Source of the DNA: Bacteroidales bacterium UBA1711
GTDB taxonomy: Bacteria; Bacteroidota; Bacteroidia; Bacteroidales; P3
Direction of reading: 5' to 3'
Length of the DNA: 5,835 nt
NCBI GenBank assembly: GCA_002317325.1
Contig: DCJB01000102.1
Span: 1 to 5,835, forward strand
The notes below the pieces were generated by a model. That model saw only the letters and a list, made by a program, of their open reading frames with translations, made no database searches and had not been told where the DNA came from. Positions 5,796 to 5,835 of the stretch are shown here, piece after piece (the stretch's first letter is position 1; every line of letters begins with the position of its first letter). The position numbers and the translations under genes were made by a program.

Positions 5796-5835
5796 TTCGC
5801 CGTTCGCCATTCACCGCTCACCGCTCACCGCTCAC
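5796..5835. repeat. 7-bp tandem repeat array at the right edge
   Basis: Units in one 7-bp phase: TTCGCCG (5796), TTCGCCA (5803), TTCACCG (5810), CTCACCG (5817, 5824), then CTCAC cut by the window end. The sequence family and orientation match those of the heptads at 77-174; TTCACCG occurs in both. The array likely continues beyond the window. Confidence 0.85.

Overview
The window is a compact, one-directional (+ strand) energy-metabolism operon. It most likely comes from a GC-rich member of the Bacteroidales or a near relative. Three things support this. A Bacteroidetes-type -7 element (TACCTTTG, 275-282) lies ahead of the first gene. Start codons follow A-rich stretches rather than Shine-Dalgarno sequences. 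The gene set and order (epimerase, carboxyltransferase, OadG-like subunit, separate biotin carrier, OadB-type pump) is the one familiar from that phylum. Third codon positions are overwhelmingly C or G, which creates long but spurious open frames on the other strand. The sequence does not allow a genus call.

Layout: 1-223 is non-coding and made of tandem repeats. An 11-bp array (1-76) is followed by a 7-bp array that keeps one phase from 77 to 223 while its composition changes from TTCACTA-like to TTCTTAA-like. A promoter (275-282) and a foldable leader (about 290-382) precede mce (383-790, methylmalonyl-CoA epimerase) and mmdA (900-2459, carboxyltransferase subunit). Next comes a small Cys/His-rich lipoprotein gene (2530-2880) that ends in a strong GC hairpin with T-runs. 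Then follow an OadG-like subunit with a large periplasmic domain (2970-3971), the biotin carrier protein (4013-4468) and the Na+-pump beta subunit (4556-5728). A 16-bp perfect inverted repeat (5750-5784) closes the operon. A second 7-bp array begins at 5796 and runs off the window.

How the genes work together: MmdA, the OadG-like protein, the biotin carrier and the beta subunit together make a biotin-dependent, Na+-translocating decarboxylase, most likely methylmalonyl-CoA decarboxylase. Mce interconverts (R)- and (S)-methylmalonyl-CoA, linking methylmalonyl-CoA mutase (not in this window) to the decarboxylase. This is the terminal part of the succinate-to-propionate pathway. The carboxyl group moves from methylmalonyl-CoA to biotin on MmdA, and decarboxylation of carboxybiotin at the beta subunit drives Na+ export.

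The least expected items are the Cys/His-rich repeat lipoprotein inside the operon, the terminator-like hairpin behind it that may split expression, the switch-like leader ahead of mce, and the heptameric DNA repeats on both sides of the operon.
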